Assembly (NCBI GenBank): GCA_020831625.1 | Contig: JAFIGD010000004.1 | Span: 89,792-153,791 of the forward strand | Reading direction: 5' to 3' | DNA length: 64,000 nucleotides | Origin: Verrucomicrobiota bacterium | GTDB taxonomy: Bacteria > Verrucomicrobiota > Kiritimatiellia > SS1-B-03-39 > UBA6053 | Shown: piece after piece, positions 17,376-27,007 of the stretch | Numbering within the stretch: position 1 is the first letter of the stretch | Layout of the letters: each line of letters starts with the position of its first letter | The notes under the pieces: model-generated | The model's database searches: none | Seen by the model: the letters and a program-made list of their open reading frames with translations, nothing else | Told to the model about the DNA's origin: nothing | Made by a program: the position numbers and the translations under genes

Positions 17376-18571
17376 GACTCGTCATCCTCATCGTTCACGA
17401 TGCGGACGGCGGAGCCGTTTCCGAGAAACTGCTGGCCCAGGACCACGACGCGCCCCTCCAGTTCCGGGGAGACGATCTGAATCCGTCCGCCGGACTCAAT
17501 GCCGGTTTCCACGGGCACCCAGGAGACGGATTCGCCGCCTTCGTCCACATGGAAAACCCCGGATTCGCCGCCGCGGCGGGTCACGGCGGTTTCCGGAACG
17601 ATGCGGGCGTTCTCTTCCGCGCGGAGGACGACGCCGGCCCGGACAAACATGCCGGGATTCAGACGCTGTTCAGCGTTTTCGGAGAGCACCTCGACCCGGG
17701 CCTGGCGGGAGTCTTCACGGAAAACCGGGGCGATGCGGCTGATCTGTCCGGCAAAGGTCTCGCCGGGATGGGCGTCGGTGCGGATCTCCACGGTTTGACC
17801 GGCCTCCAGGAGACCGAAATCGCGTTCGGGAACATAGAAAACCGCGCGGATGGGGGAGAGACGGACCACGGAGACAATGGGGCTGTTGGCGGCCAGAGAG
17901 TCGCCTTCGTCCGCGTAGCGGCCGGACACCACCCTTGGGGAGTCCCCGCCGGACCAGGAGGCGGTCACCCGGGTGTGGCTTAACTGAATTTCGGCGGTGG
18001 CCAGCGCGGCCTCGCGGGCCTGAACGGTGGCCTCCGACACTTCATAGGCGGACTGCCGCATGAGAAAATCCGCGCGGGCGTTGTCCAGCGCGGATTCGGA
18101 GGCCACGCCGCGGTCGGCCAGGGTTTGGATGCGGTTGAATTCCCGTTCGGACAGTTCGAGCCGGTTCCTGGCCTCCACCGCCTGCGCGCGGGCGACGGCG
18201 ACATCCGCTTGAGCCCGGGCCACGGCCTGGGTGTATTCCGCATCGTCCAGAACCGCCACGGTTTGGCCCCGTTCGACCGGATCGGAGAGGTCCACAAGAA
18301 TTTCCGCGATGCGTCCCGGAATGCGGGGGGCGACGTTCAGTTCGGCGGAAGGGGTCAGGCTGCCGCTGAACACCCGCCGCTGTTCCATGGGGCCGGTCTC
18401 CACCCGTTTGACTTCAACCGGAACCACGCGGGCTCCGCCGCCTCCCCGGGCGGCTGAGGCATCCTCTTCCCCCCGTTGACGGAAAAGCTGAATGCCCACC
18501 GCCAAACCCACCCCCACGATACTCAGAATCAAACTTGTCTTCAGGCAGCCTTGTCTCATAATTTTGCTCAT
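17372..18571 (-). CDS. RND efflux periplasmic adaptor (membrane fusion protein)
   Basis: A 399-residue protein with an N-terminal membrane anchor (~residues 11-28, LKTSLILSIVGVGLAVGIQL). A biotinyl-lipoyl-like half-motif follows (APRIPGRIAEILVDLSDPVERGQTVAVLDD), then a coiled-coil hairpin (~105-170), a second lipoyl half and beta-barrel (PIRAVFYVPERDFGLLEAGQTVEIR), and a membrane-proximal domain. This is the HlyD/AcrA adaptor fold linking pump and outer-membrane channel. It is first in the operon, with a TATAAT on its strand ~65 bases upstream. The glycine/alanine-rich linker near residues 38-46 is not unusual. Confidence 0.93.
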   Translation of the reverse strand: MSKIMRQGCLKTSLILSIVGVGLAVGIQLFRQRGEEDASAARGGGGARVVPVEVKRVETGPMEQRRVFSGSLTPSAELNVAPRIPGRIAEILVDLSDPVERGQTVAVLDDAEYTQAVARAQADVAVARAQAVEARNRLELSEREFNRIQTLADRGVASESALDNARADFLMRQSAYEVSEATVQAREAALATAEIQLSHTRVTASWSGGDSPRVVSGRYADEGDSLAANSPIVSVVRLSPIRAVFYVPERDFGLLEAGQTVEIRTDAHPGETFAGQISRIAPVFREDSRQARVEVLSENAEQRLNPGMFVRAGVVLRAEENARIVPETAVTRRGGESGVFHVDEGGESVSWVPVETGIESGGRIQIVSPELEGRVVVLGQQFLGNGSAVRIVNDEDDES

Positions 18572-18633
18572 TGTGATGCTTTCTCAGAACCCCGTACAGT
18601 CCTTTAAGTTCCATTTCGAAATTTATATATCAT

Positions 18634-18662
18634 ATTATAACGTGCGAAACCGCTTTTCCTTG
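18634..18662 (-). promoter_or_regulatory. Possible promoter of the efflux operon
   Basis: On the minus strand a perfect TATAAT occupies 18639-18634. A poor -35 match (CAAGGA, 18662-18657) lies 17 bases upstream. The surrounding DNA is AT-rich. The weak -35 suggests an activator-dependent promoter or a chance match. Confidence 0.3.
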
Positions 18663-18688
18663 CATCCTTTTTAATTTTATCTTTATAT

Positions 18689-18701
18689 CAAGATATTCTT
18701 G
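18689..18701. promoter_or_regulatory. Perfect palindrome CAAGATATTCTTG between divergent genes
   Basis: A 13-base inverted repeat lies between the divergent efflux operon and the YceI gene, in AT-rich sequence. It is a candidate binding site for a dimeric regulator of either gene. Confidence 0.3.
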
Positions 18702-18784
18702 TAAGGATCCGTTCGGGACGGAGACTCATGCAGGAAGTCTATTTTCACAGACCGAATGACACAACCCTAATCAAGGAGATCCTT

Positions 18785-19366
18785 ATGAAGATAACACTGA
18801 TTGCACTGACAGCCCTTTTGACCGCGATGACCTATGCGGGAAGTCATGAAGAACATCACGACAAGGCGATTGAGATTGATAAAGACCACACCTCCATCGG
18901 ATTTAACATCACCCACATGGTGATTTCACGGGTCCGGGGCTCGTTTGAAGAATTTGACGGCAGTCTGACGGTCGAGGACGGTGAACTCAAGGCGGTCAAA
19001 GCCGAGATTCAAGTCGCCAGCATTAACACCGCGAACCGCCGCCGTGACGATCATTTGAAGTCCGACGATTTTTTTGATGCCGAGAACTTCCCGGTGATCA
19101 CCTTTGAAAGCACCTCGGTTGAAGAGGGGAAAGTCACCGGAAATCTGACGATTAAAGGCATTACCCGCGAAGTGGTGCTCGACACCGAGTTCAGCGGCCC
19201 CGCGACCGACCCCTGGGGCAATGTCCGCTACGGATTGACCGGCAGCACCACCATTAACCGCACCGACTTCGGACTGACCTGGAATCAGGCCCTGGAAGCC
19301 GGCGGGGTGATGGTGGGCGAGGAAGTCCGCATCGAAATCGGCACCCAGGTGATTGTGCCCGAATAA
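18785..19366 (+). CDS. YceI family periplasmic protein
   Basis: The 193-residue protein has a signal peptide (residues ~1-19, KITLIALTALLTAMTYA) and then a YceI-like lipocalin-type beta-barrel. Hallmarks are DKDHTSIGFNITHMVISRVRGSF at the N-end, FDAENFPVITFESTSV in the middle and LTGSTTINRTDFGLTW near the end. The family binds polyprenoid or amide lipids in the periplasm. The ATG at 18785 is chosen because AAGGAG lies 6 bases upstream and the signal peptide starts there; an upstream in-frame ATG at 18728 would add 19 hydrophilic residues. A terminator follows, so it is monocistronic. Confidence 0.93.
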   Translation: MKITLIALTALLTAMTYAGSHEEHHDKAIEIDKDHTSIGFNITHMVISRVRGSFEEFDGSLTVEDGELKAVKAEIQVASINTANRRRDDHLKSDDFFDAENFPVITFESTSVEEGKVTGNLTIKGITREVVLDTEFSGPATDPWGNVRYGLTGSTTINRTDFGLTWNQALEAGGVMVGEEVRIEIGTQVIVPE

Positions 19367-19390
19367 TCACGACGGAAATTCCCGCCCGTC

Positions 19391-19421
19391 AAGCCGGTCT
19401 CTTTTGAGGCCGGCTTTTTTT
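19391..19421 (+). terminator. Rho-independent terminator after the YceI gene
   Basis: The stem AGCCGGTCTC / GAGGCCGGCT (one G-T pair) closes a TTTT loop and is followed by seven T. It lies 25 bases past the stop codon. Confidence 0.85.
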
Positions 19422-19490
19422 GTGACCTGAGATGCGCTCCGCAGTCAGTATTCGCTCGCTTTTTTGTGCGGAGTTCTCATAATTTGCGCC

Positions 19491-20387
19491 ATGTTGGAAG
19501 ATCTGCATTTACGGGACCCGTATGACGGGTTTGTTTTTCTGGCGGAATCCGTGCGGAATCCGCCCATGCTGAAGCCGCACCGACATGTTGAGCCGGAGCT
19601 GAATCTGGTGGTGGGCGGGGAAATCCGCTATGTGGTGGACGACCGGAGTTATCATTTTACCGCCGGAACGCTGCTTTGGCTGTTCCCGGGGCAGGTGCAT
19701 CAGTTGGTGGACCGCACCCCGGAGGCCGCCTATTATGTGGCGGTGTTCCGGCCCGACCGGTTGGCGTCTTTGCGTGATTCCGATCGCTATCGCGCGCTGT
19801 TGGGGGATTTTCCGCCCGGAGAAGGGGTTTTGTCCCATCGGCCACCATCGGGAAGCTTTCAGATGCTTCGGCAAATGATGGGGGAGCTTTGCGCGGGGGG
19901 GCTGGACCCGGATCTGCTCAATCGCGAGGCCGGATTCGGTCTCACCCCCGGATTTCATTTCGAGCACAGTGATCCCGTCGGTCTGAACGCCGGCTTAAAG
20001 CATCTGTATCTTTGCGCGTGGCGGATGACCGAATCCGGCAGGCGCGAAGATCCGATGCCGCCTCTGCATCCGGCCGTCCGCCGGGCGCTGGAGCAAATCC
20101 GCATCTCCGATCCGCCGCCCCGGCTGGCCGAACTCGCGCCGCGCTGCGGTGTCAGCGCCTCCACTGTCAGCCGCCTGTTCCGGGCCCAGATGGGCATCCC
20201 GTTGAACCGCTACCGCAATTCGGTGATGCTGTCGCGGTTCATGGCGTGCATGTCCTCCAAAGATCAGCCGACCATTCTGGAGGCAGTGCACGCTGCGGGT
20301 TTCGGAAGCTACGCACAATTTCACCGCGTGTTTCATCAGGCCTACGGTCAAGGCCCGCGGGAGGCGCTTTTCACCAAAAAGGGGTAG
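19491..20387 (+). CDS. AraC-family transcriptional regulator with cupin sensor
   Basis: A 298-residue protein. The N-terminal half is an AraC-type cupin (LKPHRHVEPELNLVVGG, then AGTLLWLFPGQVHQL). The C-terminal ~100 residues form two helix-turn-helix motifs (LAELAPRCGVSASTVSRLFRAQMG and ILEAVHAAGFGSYAQFHRVFHQAYG). The ATG at 19491 starts at the domain; a GTG-like start 27 bases upstream is less likely. Such regulators usually sense sugars. No divergent target gene sits next to it; the downstream menA gene is an unlikely target. Confidence 0.9.
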   Translation: MLEDLHLRDPYDGFVFLAESVRNPPMLKPHRHVEPELNLVVGGEIRYVVDDRSYHFTAGTLLWLFPGQVHQLVDRTPEAAYYVAVFRPDRLASLRDSDRYRALLGDFPPGEGVLSHRPPSGSFQMLRQMMGELCAGGLDPDLLNREAGFGLTPGFHFEHSDPVGLNAGLKHLYLCAWRMTESGRREDPMPPLHPAVRRALEQIRISDPPPRLAELAPRCGVSASTVSRLFRAQMGIPLNRYRNSVMLSRFMACMSSKDQPTILEAVHAAGFGSYAQFHRVFHQAYGQGPREALFTKKG

Positions 20388-20459
20388 GAACGGGATCATT
20401 CACGGATGTTCACGGCGCTTTGCTTGACCTTTGCGGAAAAATGATGGATACGGGCGGGC

Positions 20460-21401
20460 ATGAATGAATCCACAATGAATCCGACGGAAGAGAACCGCGT
20501 TTTTCCATGGAGGGTCTGGCTGGAGACGACCCGGCCCAAAACCCTGTTCGCGGCGCTGGCTCCAGTGTTGATGGGCGCAGCGCTGGCGCGCGCAGACGGG
20601 GTCTTCCATTTTCCGGTGTTGCTGGCGACTCTGTCGGTGGCGGTGCTGATTCAGATCGGCACGAATTTCTGCAATGATGTTTACGATCACCGTCAGGGCG
20701 CGGACACGGACCGGCGCGAGGGTCCGCGGCGCGGGTTACAGACGGGGGTGATTTCGCACCGGGCGATGGTGACCGCGACGGTCGCGGTCTTTGCGCTGGC
20801 GGCGCTGATCAGTCTGGCGCTGGTCCGCCGGGGCGGGATGCCGATTGTCTGGCTGGCGGCGGCTTCGATCCTGAGCGGCGTTTTTTACACCGCGGGCCGG
20901 TATTCCCTGGCTTATACAGGTTTGGCGGATCTGTTTGTGATTGTCTTTTTCGGTCCGGTGGCCGTGGCCGGGACGTATTACCTGCAACTCCCCTTCGGCT
21001 GGCCGCCGCCGGAGGTGTTCGTGGTCGGTCTCGGACCCGGTCTGATCGCCACCTCGCTGCTGGCGGTCAACAACCTTCGTGACGTGGATGAGGACCGGGG
21101 CAACGCCAAAAAAACCCTGGCGGTCCGTTTCGGCCGGAAGTTCTCCCGGATGGAGTACAAGGCGTGCATGCTGCTGGCGTTGATGCTGCCGCCTGCCGCC
21201 GCCGCGTTAACGGGGCGGAGTCTGCTGGTGTTCGCCCTTTGGATTCTCTTTCCCGAGGCCCGAAAGCTCTTTAAACAGGTGGAAACCGGAACCACCGGGA
21301 AGGAACTGAATCCCGTCCTGGGCGGAACCGGCCGGTTCCTGTTTCAATACGCGCTGCTGTTTTTTGTCACCTGGCCGAATTGCGCCCTTTGTTGGCTGTG
21401 A
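20460..21401 (+). CDS. menA: 1,4-dihydroxy-2-naphthoate polyprenyltransferase (MenA-like)
   Basis: A 313-residue UbiA-superfamily membrane protein with about nine helices. The first aspartate-rich motif is NFCNDVYDHRQGADT and the second NNLRDVDEDRGNAKKTLAVRFG, which binds the Mg2+-diphosphate; the latter form is characteristic of MenA. It would prenylate DHNA to demethylmenaquinone, a step in menaquinone synthesis. No other men genes are in the window. The ATG at 20460 follows a short spacer after the AraC gene; a second ATG (20475) is possible. Confidence 0.87.
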   Translation: MNESTMNPTEENRVFPWRVWLETTRPKTLFAALAPVLMGAALARADGVFHFPVLLATLSVAVLIQIGTNFCNDVYDHRQGADTDRREGPRRGLQTGVISHRAMVTATVAVFALAALISLALVRRGGMPIVWLAAASILSGVFYTAGRYSLAYTGLADLFVIVFFGPVAVAGTYYLQLPFGWPPPEVFVVGLGPGLIATSLLAVNNLRDVDEDRGNAKKTLAVRFGRKFSRMEYKACMLLALMLPPAAAALTGRSLLVFALWILFPEARKLFKQVETGTTGKELNPVLGGTGRFLFQYALLFFVTWPNCALCWL

Positions 21402-21507
21402 ACGGTTATCTTAAATCGTTTGAAATTCCTGCTTTCCTTTCCGGGCGCTTTTTCATACGGGTTGATTCTCTGATCCATAAACTATAAAAATCCTAAAAAG
21501 GAACCTC

Positions 21508-23988
21508 ATGCTGAATTCAACCATACCCGTGAAACTGAAGCCGACGGCGGACATGTCGGTGGAAGAAATTAAAGAACTGATCCTCTATCATTTGCGGTAT
21601 ACGCAGGCCCAGAGCCGTGAAATCGCATCGGTGCGCGACTGGCGCAAAGCGGTTTCAAAAGCGGTTCAGGACCTGCTGATCAACCGCCTGATCGCGACGC
21701 AGTCCGCACACCGCAAGGCGGAAGCGAAACGGGTGTACTACCTGTCGCTCGAGTTTTTGATGGGGCGTCTGCTGTCCAACAATCTCTGGAACGCCGGTGT
21801 GCATGACAAAGTGGCGGAGGCGCTCGGGGAATTGGGGCAGGATTTTGAAATTCTCCGGGAGGACGAGTCGGATATGGGACTGGGCAACGGCGGCCTCGGA
21901 AGACTGGCCGCCTGTTTTCTGGACAGCATGGCCACCCTGGATCTGCCGGCGGTGGGTTACGGGATCCGCTATGAGTTCGGACTGTTCCGTCAGGAATTTG
22001 TGAACGGAAACCAGGTGGAGCATCCGGACGACTGGCTTCGGTACGGCAACGTCTGGGAAATCATCCGTCCCGAATACGCTCAAACCATTCCGATTTACGG
22101 GGAGGTGCAAAGCGTGTTCGACGATAAAGGGCGTTACCGTCCCAAATGGATCAACACCCGGGATGTTATCGGGGTTCCATACGATATTCCCATCGCGGGA
22201 TACGGCACACAAACCGTCAATTTTCTGCGCCTTTGGGAGTCACGCGCCTCGGAGGATCTGGATCTGAACGCCTTCAATCAGGGGGGCTATGTGGAGGCGG
22301 TGCAGCAGAAAAACCTCTCCGAAACCATTTCCAAGGTGCTTTATCCCAACGACAAGACGGAGAACGGAAAAGAGCTTCGGCTGGTGCAGCAGTATTTCTT
22401 TGTGGCCTGCTCGTTGCGGGACATCATGCGCCGCTACAAGCGCGAGTACAAGGGTTGGGAGCAGTTCCCGGATAAAGTCGCGGTGCAGTTGAACGACACC
22501 CATCCGGCGGTGGCGGTGCCTGAACTGATGCGGATGCTGCATGACGAGGAGGGGCAGGACTGGGATCAGGCCTGGGGACTGGTGACCCGGGTGTTCTCGT
22601 ACACCAATCACACGCTGTTGCCGGAGGCGCTGGAGCGCTGGTCGGTTCCGCTTTTCGCGAAGGTGCTGCCGCGTCACCTGCAGATCATTTTTGAAATCAA
22701 CAAGCGCCACCTCCGGGATGTGGAGGCGAAGTGGCCGGGCGACGGCGACAAGCAGCGGGATCTGTCGCTGGTGGAGGAGGGGCATGTCCAGCATCTGCGC
22801 ATGGCGCATTTGTGCGTGGTGGCCTCCCACTCGGTGAACGGTGTCGCCGCGCTGCACACCGAGTTGCTGAAGAAACATTTGTTCGCGGACTTCCATGCGC
22901 TGTATCCAAAAAAACTGAACAACAAAACCAACGGGATCACCCCCCGCCGCTGGCTGCTGGCCTGTAATCCGGAACTGGCGTCTCTGATCACCGAAAAAAT
23001 CGGCGACGGCTGGCCCCGGGATCTGGACCGGCTCAAAAAGCTGGAGGCGTTCGCGGACGACAAGGCCTTCCGGAAGCAATTCATGGCGATCAAGCATCGG
23101 AACAAAGAGCGGCTGGCGGAAATTATCCGCGAGGAATGCGACCTTGAGGTCGATCCCTCCGCTCTGTTTGATGTTCAGATTAAACGGCTGCATGAATACA
23201 AGCGTCAGCATCTGAATTTGATGCACATCCTGTATCTGTATCAGAAACTGCTGCAGGATCCGGATTTCGACATGGCCCCGCGGGTGTTTATTTTCGGAGC
23301 CAAAGCCGCTCCCGGATACGAACTCGCCAAAACCATCATCAAGGCCATCAACGCGGTGGGCCGGGTCATAAATCACGACGAGCGGGTGAATAAAAAGCTC
23401 AAAGTGGTGTTTCTCCCCAACTACCGGGTGAGTCTGGCCGCGCGGATCATTCCGGCGGCGGATCTCTCGGAGCAGATCTCCACCGCCGGCAAAGAGGCCA
23501 GCGGCACCGGCAACATGAAGCTGTCGCTGAACGGGGCGCTGACCATTGGAACGCTTGACGGCGCCAACATCGAGATCAAAGAGTCGGTCGGCGATGAAAA
23601 CATCTTTATCTTCGGCAAAACCGTGGATGAGGTGGAGGCGCTCTGGGCCGAAGGGTACAATCCGCAAACGATTTACGACAGCAACGACACCGTGCGGATG
23701 CTGCTGGAATGGATCGGCAGTGATTTCTTTACCCCGGGCGAACACAACGCGCTGCTGAGCATCAAGCAGAGTCTGCTGGATCACGGCGATCCCTTCCTGG
23801 TCCTGGCCGACTTTGACGCCTATGTGGCGGCGCAGGCCGAGGTGGACAAAGCCTTCAAAGACAAGGACCGCTGGGCGCGGATGGCGATTCTGAACACCGC
23901 CAGGGTGGGGATGTTCTCCAGTGACCGGACGATCCGACAGTACAATGAGGATATCTGGAACCTCAAGCCGGTCAAGGTGAAGATTTGA
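21508..23988 (+). CDS. glgP: Glycogen/alpha-glucan phosphorylase
   Basis: An 826-residue cytosolic GT35 enzyme that releases glucose-1-phosphate from alpha-1,4-glucans. Family landmarks run the full length: [62 protein letters not shown] and [14 protein letters not shown]. The PLP-bearing lysine is Lys671, the last residue of the GTGNMK motif. The length matches the usual 800-840 residues. A good AAGGAA site precedes the ATG. The downstream exonuclease gene starts inside its stop codon (TTGA overlap). Confidence 0.97.
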   Translation: MLNSTIPVKLKPTADMSVEEIKELILYHLRYTQAQSREIASVRDWRKAVSKAVQDLLINRLIATQSAHRKAEAKRVYYLSLEFLMGRLLSNNLWNAGVHDKVAEALGELGQDFEILREDESDMGLGNGGLGRLAACFLDSMATLDLPAVGYGIRYEFGLFRQEFVNGNQVEHPDDWLRYGNVWEIIRPEYAQTIPIYGEVQSVFDDKGRYRPKWINTRDVIGVPYDIPIAGYGTQTVNFLRLWESRASEDLDLNAFNQGGYVEAVQQKNLSETISKVLYPNDKTENGKELRLVQQYFFVACSLRDIMRRYKREYKGWEQFPDKVAVQLNDTHPAVAVPELMRMLHDEEGQDWDQAWGLVTRVFSYTNHTLLPEALERWSVPLFAKVLPRHLQIIFEINKRHLRDVEAKWPGDGDKQRDLSLVEEGHVQHLRMAHLCVVASHSVNGVAALHTELLKKHLFADFHALYPKKLNNKTNGITPRRWLLACNPELASLITEKIGDGWPRDLDRLKKLEAFADDKAFRKQFMAIKHRNKERLAEIIREECDLEVDPSALFDVQIKRLHEYKRQHLNLMHILYLYQKLLQDPDFDMAPRVFIFGAKAAPGYELAKTIIKAINAVGRVINHDERVNKKLKVVFLPNYRVSLAARIIPAADLSEQISTAGKEASGTGNMKLSLNGALTIGTLDGANIEIKESVGDENIFIFGKTVDEVEALWAEGYNPQTIYDSNDTVRMLLEWIGSDFFTPGEHNALLSIKQSLLDHGDPFLVLADFDAYVAAQAEVDKAFKDKDRWARMAILNTARVGMFSSDRTIRQYNEDIWNLKPVKVKI

Positions 23989-24590
23989 AGCCGCAGGTAT
24001 ACCTCTGGCTTGACGCGGAATTCTCCAGCCTTGAGCTGGAGACCGCTGAAATTCTTCAAATCTCCATGATGGCGACCGACGCGGACCTGCGCCGTCTCGC
24101 CCCCCCGGCCAAAGACGTGAACCTGTTCATTCACCGGGACGACGACCGCGGGATCAGTCCCTGGGTGAAAGAGCACATCCCGCACATTGTCAAAGCCTGT
24201 TTGAACGAACGCGCGGTGCAGATGAGCGACGCCGAGGTGCGGCTCTGCCGCTATGTGGATGAAATTTGCGGTCCGATTGAAACCCAGACCGACCATCGTC
24301 CGATCCTTGCCGGCAACAGCGTTCACAATGACTGGATGCTGGTGCGTAAATTTTTTCCGGGCCTGCTGCACCGCACGCATTACAGGCTGCTGGATGTTTC
24401 CACGCTCAAACTTCAGTGGATGCAGTTAAAAGGACAGGAGCCGCCCTCCAAAGAGGATCCCGCGTTCATCCGGGAATATTTCCCCGAGGCTTTTCTGGAC
24501 ACGGCGCAGGGCGAGCACGACGCTTATTACGACATTCAGGCGAGTGTCGCCGAGCTGGCCTATTACCGCAGGCATTTGCTTCACTCGTAG
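23985..24590 (+). CDS. orn: Oligoribonuclease-like DEDDh 3'-5' exonuclease
   Basis: A 201-residue protein matching oligoribonuclease. Exo I is [10 protein letters not shown] (Asp10, Glu12; WIDLEMTGL in the classical enzyme), Exo II is [16 protein letters not shown], and Exo III is [18 protein letters not shown] with the DEDDh His and Asp. It should degrade 2-5 nt RNA and cyclic-dinucleotide breakdown products. The N-terminal motif deviates (DAE for DLE) and ~20 residues of the central region are unlike the Proteobacterial form. The TTG start overlaps the glgP stop as TTGA, so translation is probably coupled. The 3' end overlaps dnaG by 10 bases. Confidence 0.85.
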   Translation: MKPQVYLWLDAEFSSLELETAEILQISMMATDADLRRLAPPAKDVNLFIHRDDDRGISPWVKEHIPHIVKACLNERAVQMSDAEVRLCRYVDEICGPIETQTDHRPILAGNSVHNDWMLVRKFFPGLLHRTHYRLLDVSTLKLQWMQLKGQEPPSKEDPAFIREYFPEAFLDTAQGEHDAYYDIQASVAELAYYRRHLLHS

Positions 24591-26449
24591 AAGGCCAGCA
24601 GTTTGGTGGCCGACACCCAGTCGGCGCCCATCCGGCATTCGCGCAGCTTCCGGGCCACCAGCGTGAGCTGCCAAATCTCGGTTTCGAGATCGGCGGCCCG
24701 GTCGCCTTTCACCTGGGTCAACTGAACCTGCAGCGCCTCCTGCTGCCGTTTTAAGGCCTGCTCCCGCAGGATCATGATGATGTCCTGCAGCGCGCGCTCG
24801 GGCGCAAGCGCTTTTTCGCCGGAAAGGTGCCGTTTCCGCATCAGAATCTCGGCGATGCGGTTTCGGCTCGGGTGCTCCCGGAAAGCGTCCTGTATCCGGG
24901 CGGTGGACAGATCTTCGAGCCCGTAGAGGGTTTCGAGGATGGCCTTGGACTCCGCATGCTGAAGATGGTTCGGCAGCAAAAAGGGGCGGGCGGTTTCGGT
25001 CAGATCCGGATGAAAACAAAGCAGTTCCAGAAACAGATCCTCATGCGGCGGAAGTCGGTCCGTGCGGGGGGCGGCGCGGCTTGGGGCCGGAGCCGGCGCG
25101 CTGGGCGGCGTAGCGGGGTTCCCGTGCGGCCGCGGCACCGGCCGGGGAGGGGCGCTGCGCACATCCTGCCTCAGCGCCTCGTCCCGGACTCCGAGGGTTT
25201 TGGCCGCCTGCTGCAACAACTCCTCCCGGTGCGCCGCCTCCGGCGCCAGGCCGATGGTTTCCACCACCGCGCGGATGACCCGCATGCGGCTGGCCTCGTT
25301 GATTTCCGGCTCGCGCGCCATGAGCGTTTTGATTTGAAAAAGCACAAACGATTCGGCGTCCCGCACGATGTCCTTCAGCGCTTCCGGCCCCTTGTGAATC
25401 ACCATGCTGTCCGGATCCTCGCCCTCGGGCAGGCTGGCGACACGGACAGTGAGACCGTTCGCGAGCATGATCTCCGCGCTTTTCAGCGCGGCTTTGACCC
25501 CGGCGGTGTCCGAATCCAATAAAAGCACCACCTCGTCGGCGTAGCGTTTCAGGATCAGCGCGTGCTCTTCGGTGACGGCGGTGCCCTGGGCGGCCACGGC
25601 ATGGGTGAGGCCGGCCTCATGGCAGCGGATCACATCGAGCTGACCTTCGCAGAGCAGCGCCTGCCGCCGGTTGGAGATTTCTTTGCGGGCCAGATCAATG
25701 CCGTAGAGGACCCGCGATTTTTTGAACAGCACCGTTTCGGGACTGTTCACATATTTGGCTTTGGACTGTTCCGCATGAAGCACCCGGCCGCTGAACCCGA
25801 TCACCCGCCCCATTTCATCCCGAATGGGGAACATCAGCCGGCCGCGGAAGCGGTCGTAAAAGCGGTCGCGTCCGGGGGAGGCGTCCTCGCGGATGCCGAA
25901 GAGTCCGGAGGCCTCGATTTCCTCGTCGGAAAATCCGGCTTCCCGGGTACGGTTCAGCAGCGCGTCAAAGCTGTCGATGGAATAGCCGACGCGAAAGGTT
26001 TTGACGACCTCGCCGCCGAGTTGGCGTTTTTCGACGTACTTTCGGGCGGTATCGCCTTCCGGGGCGCGGTGAAGGGTTTCCTCAAACCAGGTGCAGACCT
26101 GTTCATGAATGGCGTACAGGCGGTCCTTTTTGGGGCCGGTGTGCGCGCCGCCGTCGCGGTCGTATTCAAAGGGAACCCCCGTCTGCTGAGCCAAGCGCTC
26201 CATCGAGGTCATGAAATCGACTTTTTCGTATTCCATGACGAAATTAAACACGTCGCCCCCGGCGTGACAGCCAAAGCAATAATAGGACTGTTTTTTGGGG
26301 TCGACGTTGAAGGAGGGCGTCTTTTCCTGATGAAACGGGCAGAGACCTTTGATCGATCCGCCCGCGCGTTTCAGCGGCACCACCCGTCCAATGATGTCGA
26401 CAATATCCGCCCGGGCCCGGATTTCCTCTTTAAGGGTTTCCAGATTCAT
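24581..26449 (-). CDS. dnaG: DNA primase DnaG
   Basis: A 622-residue replication primase. The N-terminal CHC2 zinc finger is visible (LCPFHQEKTPSFNV, then YYCFGCHAGGD). The core follows (VGYSIDSFDALL and GFSGRVLHAEQSKAKYVNSPET), then the TOPRIM domain (LCEGQLDVIRCHEAGL and VLLLDSDTAGVKAA). A proline-rich linker near residues 440-475 joins the helicase-binding C-terminal domain. The ATG at 26449 has a GGAGGAA site 8 bases upstream; a longer frame to 26527 exists but adds unrelated residues. The start overlaps the cvpA-like gene by 20 bases. Confidence 0.96.
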   Translation of the reverse strand: MNLETLKEEIRARADIVDIIGRVVPLKRAGGSIKGLCPFHQEKTPSFNVDPKKQSYYCFGCHAGGDVFNFVMEYEKVDFMTSMERLAQQTGVPFEYDRDGGAHTGPKKDRLYAIHEQVCTWFEETLHRAPEGDTARKYVEKRQLGGEVVKTFRVGYSIDSFDALLNRTREAGFSDEEIEASGLFGIREDASPGRDRFYDRFRGRLMFPIRDEMGRVIGFSGRVLHAEQSKAKYVNSPETVLFKKSRVLYGIDLARKEISNRRQALLCEGQLDVIRCHEAGLTHAVAAQGTAVTEEHALILKRYADEVVLLLDSDTAGVKAALKSAEIMLANGLTVRVASLPEGEDPDSMVIHKGPEALKDIVRDAESFVLFQIKTLMAREPEINEASRMRVIRAVVETIGLAPEAAHREELLQQAAKTLGVRDEALRQDVRSAPPRPVPRPHGNPATPPSAPAPAPSRAAPRTDRLPPHEDLFLELLCFHPDLTETARPFLLPNHLQHAESKAILETLYGLEDLSTARIQDAFREHPSRNRIAEILMRKRHLSGEKALAPERALQDIIMILREQALKRQQEALQVQLTQVKGDRAADLETEIWQLTLVARKLRECRMGADWVSATKLLAFYE

Positions 26450-26987
26450 GTTCCGGTTCCTCCCGCAGTGTCCGTCCGGGCGCGGGAACACCTTCAAGAG
26501 TGATGTTATCCCGCACAAGGCGGCCAAAGGCGCTGTTATCGATCATATGCTCCTGAAGGGCCTCCACCTGACTGAGCTGGGCGGCCAACAGGAGAATGAT
26601 GACAGTCACGCCGGCTTTTAAAAATCCCAGAAGCGCGCCGCCAGGGCGCTGAAGTTGAGAAGGCATGGTCCCTTTGAGCACTTTGTTCAGCAGCGCGGTC
26701 ACCAACCGCCACAGCGCCAGAATCAAAAACACCAGCAACACATACGCGAGCACCTGCGAGGCCATTTCATTTTCGAGCAGATTGTTGTCCATAAGGCGCC
26801 TGCTGACCGCCGGATAAAACCGCCAGGCTCCCCACAGGGTGATCACGGTGCCGAGAATGGAGGCGGCCTCTTTGGCGAAGCCCCGGAAAAGACCGCGCAG
26901 AAGTCCGTAGAGCATGTAAAGTCCGTAGACAAGATCCAGGACCCCCACAGGGGTTTCGGGGTCCGTGAAGTAATCCAGCAGCGGCAT
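26430..26987 (-). CDS. CvpA family membrane protein
   Basis: A 185-residue inner-membrane protein with four hydrophobic helices. The order of segments (VLDLVYGLYMLYGLLRGLFRGFAKEAASILG, then FYPAVSRRL, then YVLLVFLILALWRLVTALLNKVLKG and GALLGFLKAGVTVIILL) fits the CvpA/colicin V production family. Members are linked to envelope stress or secretion, but no biochemical activity is settled. It overlaps dnaG by 20 bases and lies 20 bases after the GYF-domain gene, within a four-gene minus-strand operon. Confidence 0.8.
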   Translation of the reverse strand: MPLLDYFTDPETPVGVLDLVYGLYMLYGLLRGLFRGFAKEAASILGTVITLWGAWRFYPAVSRRLMDNNLLENEMASQVLAYVLLVFLILALWRLVTALLNKVLKGTMPSQLQRPGGALLGFLKAGVTVIILLLAAQLSQVEALQEHMIDNSAFGRLVRDNITLEGVPAPGRTLREEPEHESGNP

Positions 26988-27007
26988 GTTGCGTCCCGGA
27001 GACGGGG

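Noticed and set aside
14319..17480. A 1053-codon open frame on the plus strand opposite the RND pump
   Set aside because: It mirrors the pump codons, is rich in D, G, E, H and V from antisense reading, has no domain and no ribosome-binding site.
21462..21488. A sigma70 promoter for glgP (TTGATT / TATAAA)
   Set aside because: The spacing is only 15 bases and the transcript would start about 12 bases from the ATG, overlapping the ribosome-binding site.
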